In this document: piece after piece, positions 15,030 to 23,185 of the stretch | How the letters are laid out: the number at the start of each line of letters is the position of its first letter | How positions within the stretch are numbered: position 1 is the stretch's first letter | From: Amycolatopsis thermalba | GTDB taxonomy: Bacteria > Actinomycetota > Actinomycetes > Mycobacteriales > Pseudonocardiaceae | Length of the DNA stretch: 43,580 nt | Direction of reading: 5' to 3' | Assembly: GCF_003385215.1 (NCBI RefSeq) | Contig: NZ_PQHW01000058.1 | Coordinates: forward strand, 1 to 43,580 | The notes under the pieces: generated by a model | What the model was told of the DNA's origin: nothing | Database searches by the model: none | What the model saw: only the letters and a program-made list of their open reading frames with translations | Program-made: the position numbers and the translations under genes

Positions 15030-15899
15030 ATGGACTTCCTGCGACCGGCGAACCTGGCCGAGGCGCTCGCCGCGAAGGCGGAGCGCCCGGACGCCGTGCC
15101 ACTGGCGGGCGGCACGGACGTCATGGTCGAGCTGAACTTCGACCACCGCCGTCCGGACGCGCTGCTCGACCTGACCCGGGTCGCGGAACTCGCCGAGTGG
15201 ACCGTCGAGGACGGCGTGGTCCGGCTGGGCGCGGGTGTGTCCTACACGCGGCTGATCGCTGAGCTGGGTGAAAAACTGCCCGCGCTGGCGATGGCGTCCC
15301 GCACGGTCGGCTCACCGCAGATCCGCAACCGCGGCACGGTCGGTGGCAACCTCGGCGCGGCCTCGCCCGCCGGGGACACGCACCCGGTGCTGCTGGCGAC
15401 GGGCGCGCGGGTCGAGGTCGCCTCCACCCGCGGCACCCGGTTCATCGACGCCGACGACTTCTACGTCGGCGTGAAGAAGCACAGCCTGGCGGCCGACGAG
15501 CTGATCGTGGCGGTGCACCTGCCGGTCGCGACCGCGCCGCAGCAGTTCTCGAAGGTCGGCACCCGCAACGCGATGGTCATCGCGGTGTGCTCGTTCGCCG
15601 TCGCGCTCGATCCGGAGCACCGGCGCGCGGGCGCGGCGATCGGCTCCGCGGCGCCCACACCGCGCCGCGCCACCGAGGCTGAGGAGTTCCTGGCCGGCGA
15701 ACTGCCGTGGGACTCGCCCGCGCCGCTGCGCGACTCGGTCAAGCGGCGCTTCGGCGAGCTGGTCGCTTCGGCCGCCGCGCCGATCGACGACGTGCGTGGC
15801 ACCGCGGAGTACCGCAGGCACGCGCTGGCGGTGCTGGCCCGCCGCACCCTCGGCTGGGCCTGGCAGGACTACCTGGGAAGTGAGCGGACATGCGCGTGA
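15030..15899 (+). CDS. xdhB: Xanthine dehydrogenase, FAD-binding subunit
   Basis: Medium (FAD) subunit of a molybdenum hydroxylase, 289 residues. FAD-contact motifs are PLAGGTDVMVE (about 23-33) and VGSPQIRNRGTVGGNLG with ASPAGDTHP (about 92-117). The C-terminal CO_deh_flav_C part follows. It passes electrons from the Fe-S subunit to NAD+ or another acceptor. The ATG has no clear ribosome site. It overlaps the Fe-S subunit gene by 10 bases. The subunits could belong to another purine hydroxylase, but the deaminase in the operon and the urate genes 4 kb on support xanthine as substrate. Confidence 0.9.
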   Translation: MDFLRPANLAEALAAKAERPDAVPLAGGTDVMVELNFDHRRPDALLDLTRVAELAEWTVEDGVVRLGAGVSYTRLIAELGEKLPALAMASRTVGSPQIRNRGTVGGNLGAASPAGDTHPVLLATGARVEVASTRGTRFIDADDFYVGVKKHSLAADELIVAVHLPVATAPQQFSKVGTRNAMVIAVCSFAVALDPEHRRAGAAIGSAAPTPRRATEAEEFLAGELPWDSPAPLRDSVKRRFGELVASAAAPIDDVRGTAEYRRHALAVLARRTLGWAWQDYLGSERTCA

Positions 15900-16345
15900 A
15901 CGTGACGGTCAACGGCGAGGCCCGGCAGGCCGACGACGTGTGGGAGGGCGAGAGCCTGCTCTACCTGCTGCGCGAACGGCTCGGCCTGCCCGGTTCGAAG
16001 AACGCGTGTGAGCAGGGCGAATGCGGGTCCTGCACGGTCTACCTGGACGGCACCCCGGTGTGCGCGTGCCTGGTCGCCGCCGGTCAGGCCGAGGGCCGCG
16101 AGGTGCGCACGGTCGAGGGGCTGGCCGAGGGCGACCGGCTCGACCCGGTCCAGCAGTCCTTTGTGGACGCGGGTGCGGTGCAGTGCGGGTTCTGCACGCC
16201 CGGTCTGGTGGTCGCCGCGCACGACCTGCTGAACCGGGTGCCGAACCCGAGCGACGAGGAGATCCGCGAGGCGCTGGCCGGGAACCTGTGCCGCTGCACG
16301 GGTTACGAGAAGATCCTCGACGCGGTGCGGGCGGCGGCGAAATGA
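15890..16345 (+). CDS. Xanthine dehydrogenase, [2Fe-2S] subunit
   Basis: Small subunit of 151 residues with two [2Fe-2S] clusters. The plant-type cluster ligands are C40, C45, C48 and C60. The second cluster ligands are C99, C102, C134 and C136 (QCGFCTPG and NLCRCTGYE). It transfers electrons from the molybdenum cofactor to FAD. It lies in an operon with 10-base overlap upstream and ATGA overlap downstream. All eight ligands are present, so it should be functional. Subunit letters differ between organisms, so no symbol is given. Confidence 0.93.
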   Translation: MRVNVTVNGEARQADDVWEGESLLYLLRERLGLPGSKNACEQGECGSCTVYLDGTPVCACLVAAGQAEGREVRTVEGLAEGDRLDPVQQSFVDAGAVQCGFCTPGLVVAAHDLLNRVPNPSDEEIREALAGNLCRCTGYEKILDAVRAAAK

Positions 16346-17676
16346 CCCTGATCCTGGAGAACGCGGCCATCGCCACGGTCGACGCGGACGGCACCGAGCA
16401 CCGCAGCGGGCACGTCGTGATCGACGGCGACACCATCACCGCCGTCGGCGCAGGGCGCGCTGGGGTCGCGGGCGATCGGGTCGATCTGACCGGCTGCCTG
16501 ATCACACCCGGCCTGGTCAACACCCACCACCACCTCTACCAGTGGGCCACCCGCGGGCTCGCGGCCGACGCCACGCTGTTCGAGTGGCTGGTCCACCTGT
16601 ACCCGATCTGGAAGCGGCTCGATGCCGGCATCACCCACGCCGCCGCGACCGCCGGCATGGCGCGCCTCGCGCTGACCGGGTGCACCACGGTCGCCGACCA
16701 CCACTACGTCTTCCCGCACGACAGCGGCGACCAGATCGAGGCACTCGTCGCCGCGACGAACCGGATCGGCGTGCGCGCGCACCTCGTGCGCGGGTCGATG
16801 GACCGCGGCGAGTCCGACGGCGGCCTGCCCCCGGACAACCTGGTGGAGACCACCGAAGCCGCGCTCATCGGCACCGAGGCGGCCATCCACGCCCACCACG
16901 ACCCGGCGCCCGGCGCGCGCATCCGGATCGCGGCCGGGCCGTGCTCGCCGTTCACCGTCAGCGAGCAGCTGATGCGTCAGGCGGCGGATCTCGCGCGGCG
17001 CACGGGAGTCCGGCTGCACACCCACCTCGCCGAGACGCTGGACGAGGAAGAGCAGTGCGTGGCCGAGAACGGCTGCACCCCCGCCGAGTACGCCGACAAG
17101 CTGGGCTGGCTCGGCGACGACGTGTGGCTCGCCCACACCGTCCACCTGGAGGACGCCGCGATCCGCCGCCTCGGCGCGACCCGCACCGGCTCGGCGCACT
17201 GCCCCACCTCCAACGGCCGCCTGGGCACCGGGATCGCCCCGGTGCGCGGTCTGCTGGACGCGGGCGCGCCGGTCGGTCTCGGAGTCGACGGTGCGGCGTC
17301 GAACGAGTCCGGCGGGCTCGGCGAGGAACTGCACCAGGCATTGCTGCAGGCACGGCAACGCGGCGGCCCCACCGCGCTGACCGTCCGCGAGGCGCTGTGG
17401 ATGGGCACGATGGGCGGCGCGCGCTGCCTCGGGCGGGACGGCGAGCTGGGCTCGATCGAACCCGGCAAGCTCGCCGACCTGGCCGTGTGGGACCTGACCG
17501 GCCTGCGCTACGCCGGCATCGAGGACCCGGTGGCCGCCCTCGTCCTCGGCACGACCCCACCGGTGAAGCGGCTGCTCGTCGGCGGCCGGACGGTGGTCGA
17601 AGACGGCGAGCTGCGCACGGACGACGAAACCGCGATCGCGGGCGAGCTGGCCGCCGCGAGCAGGAGGTTGCGATGA
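16342..17676 (+). CDS. 8-Oxoguanine deaminase / guanine-type amidohydrolase, 444 aa
   Basis: Amidohydrolase-superfamily deaminase of the AtzB/TrzA-like group that includes bacterial 8-oxoguanine deaminase. Metal and catalytic motifs are NTHHHLYQ (60-67), the HTHLAET stretch, HCPTSNGRLGTG and GVDGAASNES. Hydrolysis of 8-oxoguanine yields urate, and of guanine yields xanthine; either product is used by enzymes encoded nearby. It sits between the Fe-S and molybdopterin subunit genes with ATGA overlaps on both sides, so expression is tied to xanthine dehydrogenase. Exact substrate preference cannot be read from the sequence; isocytosine or other purine-like amines are possible. Confidence 0.82.
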   Translation: MTLILENAAIATVDADGTEHRSGHVVIDGDTITAVGAGRAGVAGDRVDLTGCLITPGLVNTHHHLYQWATRGLAADATLFEWLVHLYPIWKRLDAGITHAAATAGMARLALTGCTTVADHHYVFPHDSGDQIEALVAATNRIGVRAHLVRGSMDRGESDGGLPPDNLVETTEAALIGTEAAIHAHHDPAPGARIRIAAGPCSPFTVSEQLMRQAADLARRTGVRLHTHLAETLDEEEQCVAENGCTPAEYADKLGWLGDDVWLAHTVHLEDAAIRRLGATRTGSAHCPTSNGRLGTGIAPVRGLLDAGAPVGLGVDGAASNESGGLGEELHQALLQARQRGGPTALTVREALWMGTMGGARCLGRDGELGSIEPGKLADLAVWDLTGLRYAGIEDPVAALVLGTTPPVKRLLVGGRTVVEDGELRTDDETAIAGELAAASRRLR

Positions 17677-19937
17677 CCACGTCGGTCGAGCGGGCCACCA
17701 CGACGGACGGTATCGGCAGCAGCCCGCGCCGCCCGGACGGGATCGTGAAGGTGCGCGGCGAGTTCGCCTACTCGTCGGACCTGTGGCACGAGGACATGGT
17801 GTGGGGCGTGACCCTGCGCAGCCCGCACCCGTCCGCGCGCATCACCGGCATCGACATCACCGAGGCGCTCAAGGTGCCCGGCGTCGAGGCGGTGCTGACG
17901 CACGAGGACGTGCCGGGCGTGAACCGGTACGGCCTGGAGCACCCGGACCAGCCGGTGCTGGCCGTCGACGTGGTGCGTTATGAGGGCGAACCGGTCGCGC
18001 TCGTGGCGGCCGACCACCCGGAGACCGCGCGCCGCGCGATGAAGCGCATTCGCGTGGACTACGAGGTGCTGGACCCGGTCACCGACGCCGAGCGGGCCGT
18101 GCGCGGCGACGGGCCGAAGGTGCACCCGAACGGCAACGTCGTCCGGCACGTCCCGATCCGGCGCGGCGAGAAGTCCCCGACCGCCGACGTGGTGGTGTCG
18201 GGTGTCTACGAGGTGGGCATGCAGGACCAGGCGTTCCTGGGGCCGGAGTCCGGCCTCGCGGTCCCGGCCGAGGACGGCGGCGTCGACCTGTACGTCGCGA
18301 CGCAGTGGCTGCACGTCGACCAGCGGCAGATCGTCGCCGCGCTCGGGCTGCCCGAGGACAAGGTGCGGCTCACGCTCGGCGGGGTCGGCGGCGCGTTCGG
18401 CGGGCGCGAGGACCTGTCCATCCAGATCCACGCGTGCCTGCTCGCGCTGCACACCGGCAAGCCGGTGAAGATGGTCTACAACCGCGAGGAATCGTTCTAC
18501 GGCCACGTGCACCGGCATCCGGCGAAGATGTACTACGAGCACGGCGCCGACCGGGACGGGAAGCTGGTCTACGTCAAGGCGAAGCTCTTCCTCGACGGCG
18601 GCGCGTACGCCTCGTCCACCAGCGCGGTGGTCGCCAACGCCGCGACCCTCGGTGTGGGGCCGTACAACGTGGACAACGTCGAGGTCGACTGCTGGGGCGC
18701 GTACACCAACAACCCGCCGTGCGGCGCGATGCGCGGCTTCGGCGCGGTGCAGGCCGCGTTCGCCTACGAGTCGCAAATGGACAAACTGGCCCGGGCGTGT
18801 GGGCTGGACCCGGTCGAGGTGCGGGTCCGCAACGCGATGAGCGAGGGGTCGCGCATGCCGACCGGGCAGATCGTGGACTCCGCCGCCCCGGTCGCGGAGC
18901 TGGTGCGGCGGGTGGCCGCCAAACCACTGCCGCCCGAACCGTCCGGTGAGCGGGACCTGCGGACGCTGCCCGGCGGGGTCTCGAACACCACCCACGGGGA
19001 GGGCGTGGTCCGTGGAGTCGGGTACGCCGTCGGGATCAAGAACATCTGCTTCTCCGAGGGCTTCGACGACTACTCGACCGCGCGCGTGCAGCTGCGGGTC
19101 GTCGGTGGCGAAGCGGCCGCGACCGTGCAGACCGCGGCGTGCGAAGTCGGGCAGGGCCTGGTGACGGTGCTGCAGCAGATCGTGCGGACCGAGCTGGGCG
19201 TGGAGCAGGTGACGATCCTGCCGATGGACACCTCGATCGGCAACGCGGGATCGACCTCGGCGTCGCGCCAGACGTACATGACCGGGGGAGCGGTGCGGGC
19301 CGCGTGCCTGGCGGTGCGCACGGCGCTGACCAAGCGGATCGGCGCGCCGGACGCGGAGCTGGTGGGCGGCAAGGTGGTGTCCACCCGGGACGGTGTGGTC
19401 GCGGACCTGGCCGACGTGCTCGGCGACGACGTCTACGACGAGACCGTGGAGTGGCGGCACCGGCCGACCGACGTCCTCGATCCGGAGACCGGCGCCGGCA
19501 ACGCGCACGTGCAGTACGGGTTCGCCGCGCACCGGGCGGTGGTGGACGTGGACACCGAACTGGGCCTGGTCAAGGTGGTCGCGCTGGACTGCGCCCAGGA
19601 CGTCGGGCGGGCGCTCAACCCGCAGGCCGTGCTGGGCCAGATCCAGGGCGGCTCGGCGCAGGGCCTCGGGCTGGCGGTGATGGAGGAGATCCAGACGCAC
19701 GAGGGGAAGATCCGCAACCCGTCGTTCACCGACTACCTGATTCCGACGGTGCTCGACATGCCGCCGATGGACATCGACGTGCTGGAACTGGCCGACCCGA
19801 ACGCGCCCTACGGCCTGCGCGGCGTCGGCGAGCCGCCCACGATCTCCTCCACCCCGGCGATCGTGGCGGCCATCCGCGCCGCGACGGGCAAGGACCTGCC
19901 GCGGATCCCGGTGCGGCCGGAGCACATCGCCGGCTGA
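17673..19937 (+). CDS. xdhA: Xanthine dehydrogenase, molybdopterin-binding subunit
   Basis: Large catalytic subunit of 754 residues that hydroxylates hypoxanthine to xanthine and xanthine to urate. The N-terminal aldehyde oxidase/xanthine dehydrogenase hammerhead domain contains SPHPSARITGIDITEA. Cofactor motifs follow: GGVGGAFGGRED (about 230-241), the PPCGAMRGFG stretch, GQGLVTVLQQI, and QGLGLAVMEE. RGVGEPPT near the C-terminus carries the catalytic Glu. It is the last gene of the xdh operon and overlaps the deaminase stop (ATGA). No XdhC-type cofactor-inserting protein is in the window, so it must be supplied elsewhere. Confidence 0.93.
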   Translation: MTTSVERATTTDGIGSSPRRPDGIVKVRGEFAYSSDLWHEDMVWGVTLRSPHPSARITGIDITEALKVPGVEAVLTHEDVPGVNRYGLEHPDQPVLAVDVVRYEGEPVALVAADHPETARRAMKRIRVDYEVLDPVTDAERAVRGDGPKVHPNGNVVRHVPIRRGEKSPTADVVVSGVYEVGMQDQAFLGPESGLAVPAEDGGVDLYVATQWLHVDQRQIVAALGLPEDKVRLTLGGVGGAFGGREDLSIQIHACLLALHTGKPVKMVYNREESFYGHVHRHPAKMYYEHGADRDGKLVYVKAKLFLDGGAYASSTSAVVANAATLGVGPYNVDNVEVDCWGAYTNNPPCGAMRGFGAVQAAFAYESQMDKLARACGLDPVEVRVRNAMSEGSRMPTGQIVDSAAPVAELVRRVAAKPLPPEPSGERDLRTLPGGVSNTTHGEGVVRGVGYAVGIKNICFSEGFDDYSTARVQLRVVGGEAAATVQTAACEVGQGLVTVLQQIVRTELGVEQVTILPMDTSIGNAGSTSASRQTYMTGGAVRAACLAVRTALTKRIGAPDAELVGGKVVSTRDGVVADLADVLGDDVYDETVEWRHRPTDVLDPETGAGNAHVQYGFAAHRAVVDVDTELGLVKVVALDCAQDVGRALNPQAVLGQIQGGSAQGLGLAVMEEIQTHEGKIRNPSFTDYLIPTVLDMPPMDIDVLELADPNAPYGLRGVGEPPTISSTPAIVAAIRAATGKDLPRIPVRPEHIAG

Positions 19938-19956
19938 CCGGGACCCGCGGCCGGGA

Positions 19957-20376
19957 TCAGGCGCGTTCCAGCACGACCACGGGGATCTCCCGCGTGGTCT
20001 TCTTCTGGTACTCGTCGTAGTCCGGCCAGGCCTCGGTCATCTTCGCCCACATCGCGGGCTTCTCCTCGGGGGTGGCGACCCGGGCGACGGCCCGGAAGCG
20101 CTCGCCCTTGATCTGGACCTCGACGTTCGGGTCGGCCTGGAGGTTGACGAACCAGGCGGGCGGCGTGTCGGTGCCGCCATTGGACGCCACCAGCAGGTAG
20201 GCGCCCTCGTGCTCGCGGAAGATCAGGGCGTGCTTGCGCTCCTGACCGGACTTGCGGCCCTTGGTGAACAGGATCAGGATCGTCGTCCCGTTGCGCCAGT
20301 AGTAGCCGTCCTCGCCGTCGGTCTCGAGGTAGCGGTCGACGTGCGGTTGCCCGTGCAGATCGATGGAAGTGCTCAT
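19957..20376 (-). CDS. Ddn-like nitroreductase / deazaflavin (F420)-dependent family protein, 139 aa
   Basis: Split beta-barrel protein of the DUF385/Ddn family, whose mycobacterial members use F420H2. Visible features are the ILFTKGRKSGQERKHALIF core with the conserved G-K-SG-x-R stretch, then LLVASNGGTDTPPAWFVNL and a central W. The C-terminus includes WPDYDEYQKKTTREIPVVVLE, typical of the family. The ATG at 20376 is preferred to longer frames because similarity starts there. The stop lies 17 bases from the end of the xdh operon (convergent). It lies just downstream of a TetR gene on the same strand (10-base gap), suggesting one transcript. The substrate is unknown. Confidence 0.85.
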   Translation of the reverse strand: MSTSIDLHGQPHVDRYLETDGEDGYYWRNGTTILILFTKGRKSGQERKHALIFREHEGAYLLVASNGGTDTPPAWFVNLQADPNVEVQIKGERFRAVARVATPEEKPAMWAKMTEAWPDYDEYQKKTTREIPVVVLERA

Positions 20377-20386
20377 GAACCCGACA

Positions 20387-20971
20387 CTACCCACGGCCGG
20401 GACGGGTGAGCATTTCCCGGGCCATCGCCACCGCGGCCTCACCGGCGATCGCCAGTGGTTCGACGTTCCGCAGCGAACGGCTGAGCACGAACGCGCCTTC
20501 CAGGCCGGTGATCACCGCGACGGTCAGCCGGCGGGCGTCGTCCGCGGACAGGCCGAACCGGGTGAACACCCCCGTTCCGGTGTCGATCCACGCGGTGAAC
20601 ACGTCCGCCGTCGCGCGGCGCAGGGTCTCGTTAGTGCTGGCGACCTCCAGCGCCACGGTGGCGATCGGGCACGCGTCGGCGTAGCCGGTCTCCCGCAGGG
20701 TCACCGCCGCGGCGGCGAAGGCTTGCTCCAGCCCGGTGATCAGGTCCGGCGCCGGGGCGATCAGCAGGTCGAACAGCTTCGCGTACTCCATCCCCGACGT
20801 CCGGATGACCTCTTCGGCCAGCTGTTCCTTGCCGCCCGGGAAGAAGTGGTAGATCGAGCCGAACGGCGCGCTCGCCTCGCCGACGATCTGCTTCAGGCCG
20901 GTCCCGGTGTAGCCGTTGCGCCGGAACAGCTCGGCGCTCGCGGCCAGGATCCGTTCTCTGGTGTTGCCCAC
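20387..20971 (-). CDS. TetR-family transcriptional regulator, 194 aa
   Basis: The N-terminal TetR HTH (about 4-50: TRERILAASAELFRRNGYTG, then TGLKQIVGEASAPFGSIYHFF) is followed by a ligand domain of the LmrA/YxaF-like type (TetR_C_33) with ACPIATVALEVAS. The GTG at 20969-20971 is divergent from a hydrolase gene. Two palindromic sites lie in the 55-base gap, so it probably represses itself with the Ddn-like gene and the hydrolase. The ligand is unknown. Confidence 0.88.
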   Translation of the reverse strand: MGNTRERILAASAELFRRNGYTGTGLKQIVGEASAPFGSIYHFFPGGKEQLAEEVIRTSGMEYAKLFDLLIAPAPDLITGLEQAFAAAAVTLRETGYADACPIATVALEVASTNETLRRATADVFTAWIDTGTGVFTRFGLSADDARRLTVAVITGLEGAFVLSRSLRNVEPLAIAGEAAVAMAREMLTRPGRG

Positions 20972-20981
20972 GTCACTGATC

Positions 20982-21009
20982 CTAGCTACTCTCCCGCTAG
21001 AGCGATCTA
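20982..21009. promoter_or_regulatory. Candidate TetR operator
   Basis: CTAGC (20982-20986) and GCTAG (20996-21000) form an inverted repeat. TAGAGCGATCTA (20998-21009) is a 10-of-12 palindrome centred on CG. Both lie between the divergent TetR gene and the hydrolase gene, where an autoregulatory site is expected. Confidence 0.45.
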
Positions 21010-21026
21010 TCAAATCCGAGGGGGCG

Positions 21027-21878
21027 ATGATGCCCGAGGTGGAGCTGTCCGCGGGGACGATCGAGTACGACGACACCGGCGGTGGGGGGCCGGTGATCGT
21101 CTTCCTGCACGGCCTGACCATCGACAACACCGTGTGGCGCAAGGTCGTGCCGGGCCTGGGGGAGTACCGGTGCGTGCTGCCGAACTGGCCGCTGGGCGCG
21201 CACAAGAAACCGATGAAACCGGACGCCGACCTGTCGCTGCGTGGTCACGTGCGGCTGCTGGCCGAGTTCCTGGAGAAGCTCGACCTGCGGGACGTGACCC
21301 TGGTCCTCAACGACTGGGGCGGCGCGCAGTTCCTGATCTCCGAGGGGCTCGCCGACCGCCTCGCCCGCCTGGTCCTGGTGGCGTGTGAGGCGTTCGACAA
21401 CTACCCGCCCGGCTTTTCCGGGCGCATGCTCGTCCGCGTCGCGCGGATCCCCGGCGGTCTCAAGGCGATGCTGCACCTGCTGAAGTTCCGGTTCGTCCAG
21501 CGCGCGCCGGGCTCGTGGGGGTGGATGAGCAAGACACCGGTGCCACCCGAGGTCGTGGACGGCTGGTTCCGCCCGGCTCGCGAGAACCCGGCGATCATGC
21601 GGGACATGCTGAAGTACGGCCTGCACACGCCGCCGAAGGAGACGCTGCTGGCGTGGTCGGACCGGCTGGGGGAGTTCACCGGGCCCGTGCTCGTGGTGTG
21701 GGCGGCGGAGGACAAGCTCATGCCCCGCGAGCACGGGCCGCGGCTGGCGCGGCTGTTCCCGGACGCGCGGCTGGTCGAGGTGCCCGGCAGCTACACGCTC
21801 GTGCCGGAGGACCAGCCGGAACTGCTCACGAACCTGCTGCGGGAGTTCGTTCCCGTCGCGTCCCGAAGATCAGGTTGA
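21027..21878 (+). CDS. Alpha/beta hydrolase-fold protein with atypical triad, 283 aa
   Basis: The fold is clear: VFLHGLTIDNTVWR oxyanion segment, LNDWGGAQF elbow with Asp as presumed nucleophile, and WAAEDKLMP acid region. Where the catalytic His is expected the sequence reads PGSYTLVPEDQP. The hydrolase at 12648-13448 has PGAGHLVQEDAP at the same place, so Thr stands where His should be. The protein may be a non-classical enzyme or a binding protein. Adjacent ATG codons at 21027 and 21030 follow GAGGGGG. It is divergent from a TetR gene. The last 53 bases overlap the 3' end of the convergent permease gene. Confidence 0.75.
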   Translation: MMPEVELSAGTIEYDDTGGGGPVIVFLHGLTIDNTVWRKVVPGLGEYRCVLPNWPLGAHKKPMKPDADLSLRGHVRLLAEFLEKLDLRDVTLVLNDWGGAQFLISEGLADRLARLVLVACEAFDNYPPGFSGRMLVRVARIPGGLKAMLHLLKFRFVQRAPGSWGWMSKTPVPPEVVDGWFRPARENPAIMRDMLKYGLHTPPKETLLAWSDRLGEFTGPVLVVWAAEDKLMPREHGPRLARLFPDARLVEVPGSYTLVPEDQPELLTNLLREFVPVASRRSG

Positions 21879-23160
21879 GCACCACGGCCACCACGCAGCC
21901 CGCGCTGATGCCGGAGTCGAGCACGGTCTGCACGGCCGACGGGAAGTGCGCGTAGAACTCCGGCGCGGCGATCGGGATGATCCCGATGCCCAGCGCGGCC
22001 GCCACGATCGTCACGTTCGCCGGGCGGTCGAACGCGGCCGTGGCCAGGGTCCGGACGCCGCTGACCGCGACGCTGCCGAACAGCACCAGCCCGGCGCCGC
22101 CGAGCACCGGCTGCGGCACCAGCGCGACCACTCCGCCCGCGACCGGGAACAGGCCCAGCAGCACCAGGATCGCGCCGCACGCGGCCACGACGAACCGGCT
22201 GAACATCCGGGTCAGCGCGACCAGCCCGACGTTCTGCGCGAACGCCGTGCACGCGAACCCGCCGAACACGGTGGACACCGCGGTCGCGACCCCGTCCGCG
22301 CGCAGGCCGTCGGCGAGCGTGCGCTGCCCGGTCGGGCGGCCGACCACCTCGCCCAGCGCGAGCATGTCCGCGGTGCTCTCGGCCATGATCACGATCATCA
22401 CGATCGCCATCGAGACGATCGCCGCGATGTCGAACGCCGGGGTGCCGAAGTGGAACGGGCTCGCCACGCCGAAGGCCGGCGCCTCGCGGAAGGTCGACGT
22501 GTCGACCTCGCCCAGCGGCCACGCGATCAGCGTGCCGACGACCAGGCCGAGCAGCAGCGCGATCCGGCTCCAGAACCCGGGCAGGAACCGGTTGAACGCC
22601 AGCACCGCCAGCAGCGTGATCGCGGCGAGCAGGATGCCGTGCGGTTCGGCGGAATCCTGCTGGCTGGAGATCCAGTCGACCGCCACCGGCAGCAGCGACA
22701 CCCCGATGAGCGTGATGACCGTGCCGGTCACCAGCGGCGGGAAGAACCGCGTCAGCCGCGAGAAGAACGGCGCGGCGAGCACCATCAGGGCGGCGCCGAC
22801 GAGCGTGGCACCGTAGACGATGCCCAGCGCGTTCTGCGGCCCGTGCTGCTGCACGATCGCCAGCACCGGGGCCACGTTGGCGAACGTGACGCCGTTGACC
22901 AGCGGCAACCGGGCGCCGAACCGCCACACGCCGAGGGTCTGCAGCAGGGTCGCCAGACCCGCGGTGAACAGGCTCGCGCTGATCAGCAGGCTCAGCTGAC
23001 CGCCGGACAGGCCGACGGCGCTGCCGATGATCAGCGGCGGGGCGACGACGCCGGCGTACATCGCGGCGACGTGCTGCACGCCGCCGACGACCAGTTGCAG
23101 AGCCGGGGGTTTGCGGTCGACCGGGTGGATCTCCGTTGCCGGTGCGGCGGTCGTGGTCAC
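21826..23160 (-). CDS. NCS2-family nucleobase (xanthine/urate) permease, 444 aa
   Basis: Proton-coupled transporter of the nucleobase-ascorbate (NAT/NCS2) family with about 14 membrane segments. Key motifs are GGVQHVAAMYAGVVAPPLI (TM1, conserved His), AESTADMLALGEVVGRP (TM8 region) and QNVGLVALTRMFSRFV, which contains the NAT signature Q-N-x-G-x4-T-R. The GTG start has GGGAGAA upstream. It is the last gene of the uraD-uraH-uricase transcript (25-base gap), which argues for urate or xanthine uptake. The exact substrate cannot be fixed from sequence. The C-terminal end overlaps a convergent gene by 53 bases. Confidence 0.9.
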   Translation of the reverse strand: MTTTAAPATEIHPVDRKPPALQLVVGGVQHVAAMYAGVVAPPLIIGSAVGLSGGQLSLLISASLFTAGLATLLQTLGVWRFGARLPLVNGVTFANVAPVLAIVQQHGPQNALGIVYGATLVGAALMVLAAPFFSRLTRFFPPLVTGTVITLIGVSLLPVAVDWISSQQDSAEPHGILLAAITLLAVLAFNRFLPGFWSRIALLLGLVVGTLIAWPLGEVDTSTFREAPAFGVASPFHFGTPAFDIAAIVSMAIVMIVIMAESTADMLALGEVVGRPTGQRTLADGLRADGVATAVSTVFGGFACTAFAQNVGLVALTRMFSRFVVAACGAILVLLGLFPVAGGVVALVPQPVLGGAGLVLFGSVAVSGVRTLATAAFDRPANVTIVAAALGIGIIPIAAPEFYAHFPSAVQTVLDSGISAGCVVAVVLNLIFGTRRERTPAAGS

Positions 23161-23185
23161 GCGGGTTCTCCCAACTCGCCCGGCG

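Noticed and set aside
19938..19956. Terminator between xdhA and the Ddn-like gene
   Set aside because: Only short imperfect GC complementarity is visible; not strong enough to call.
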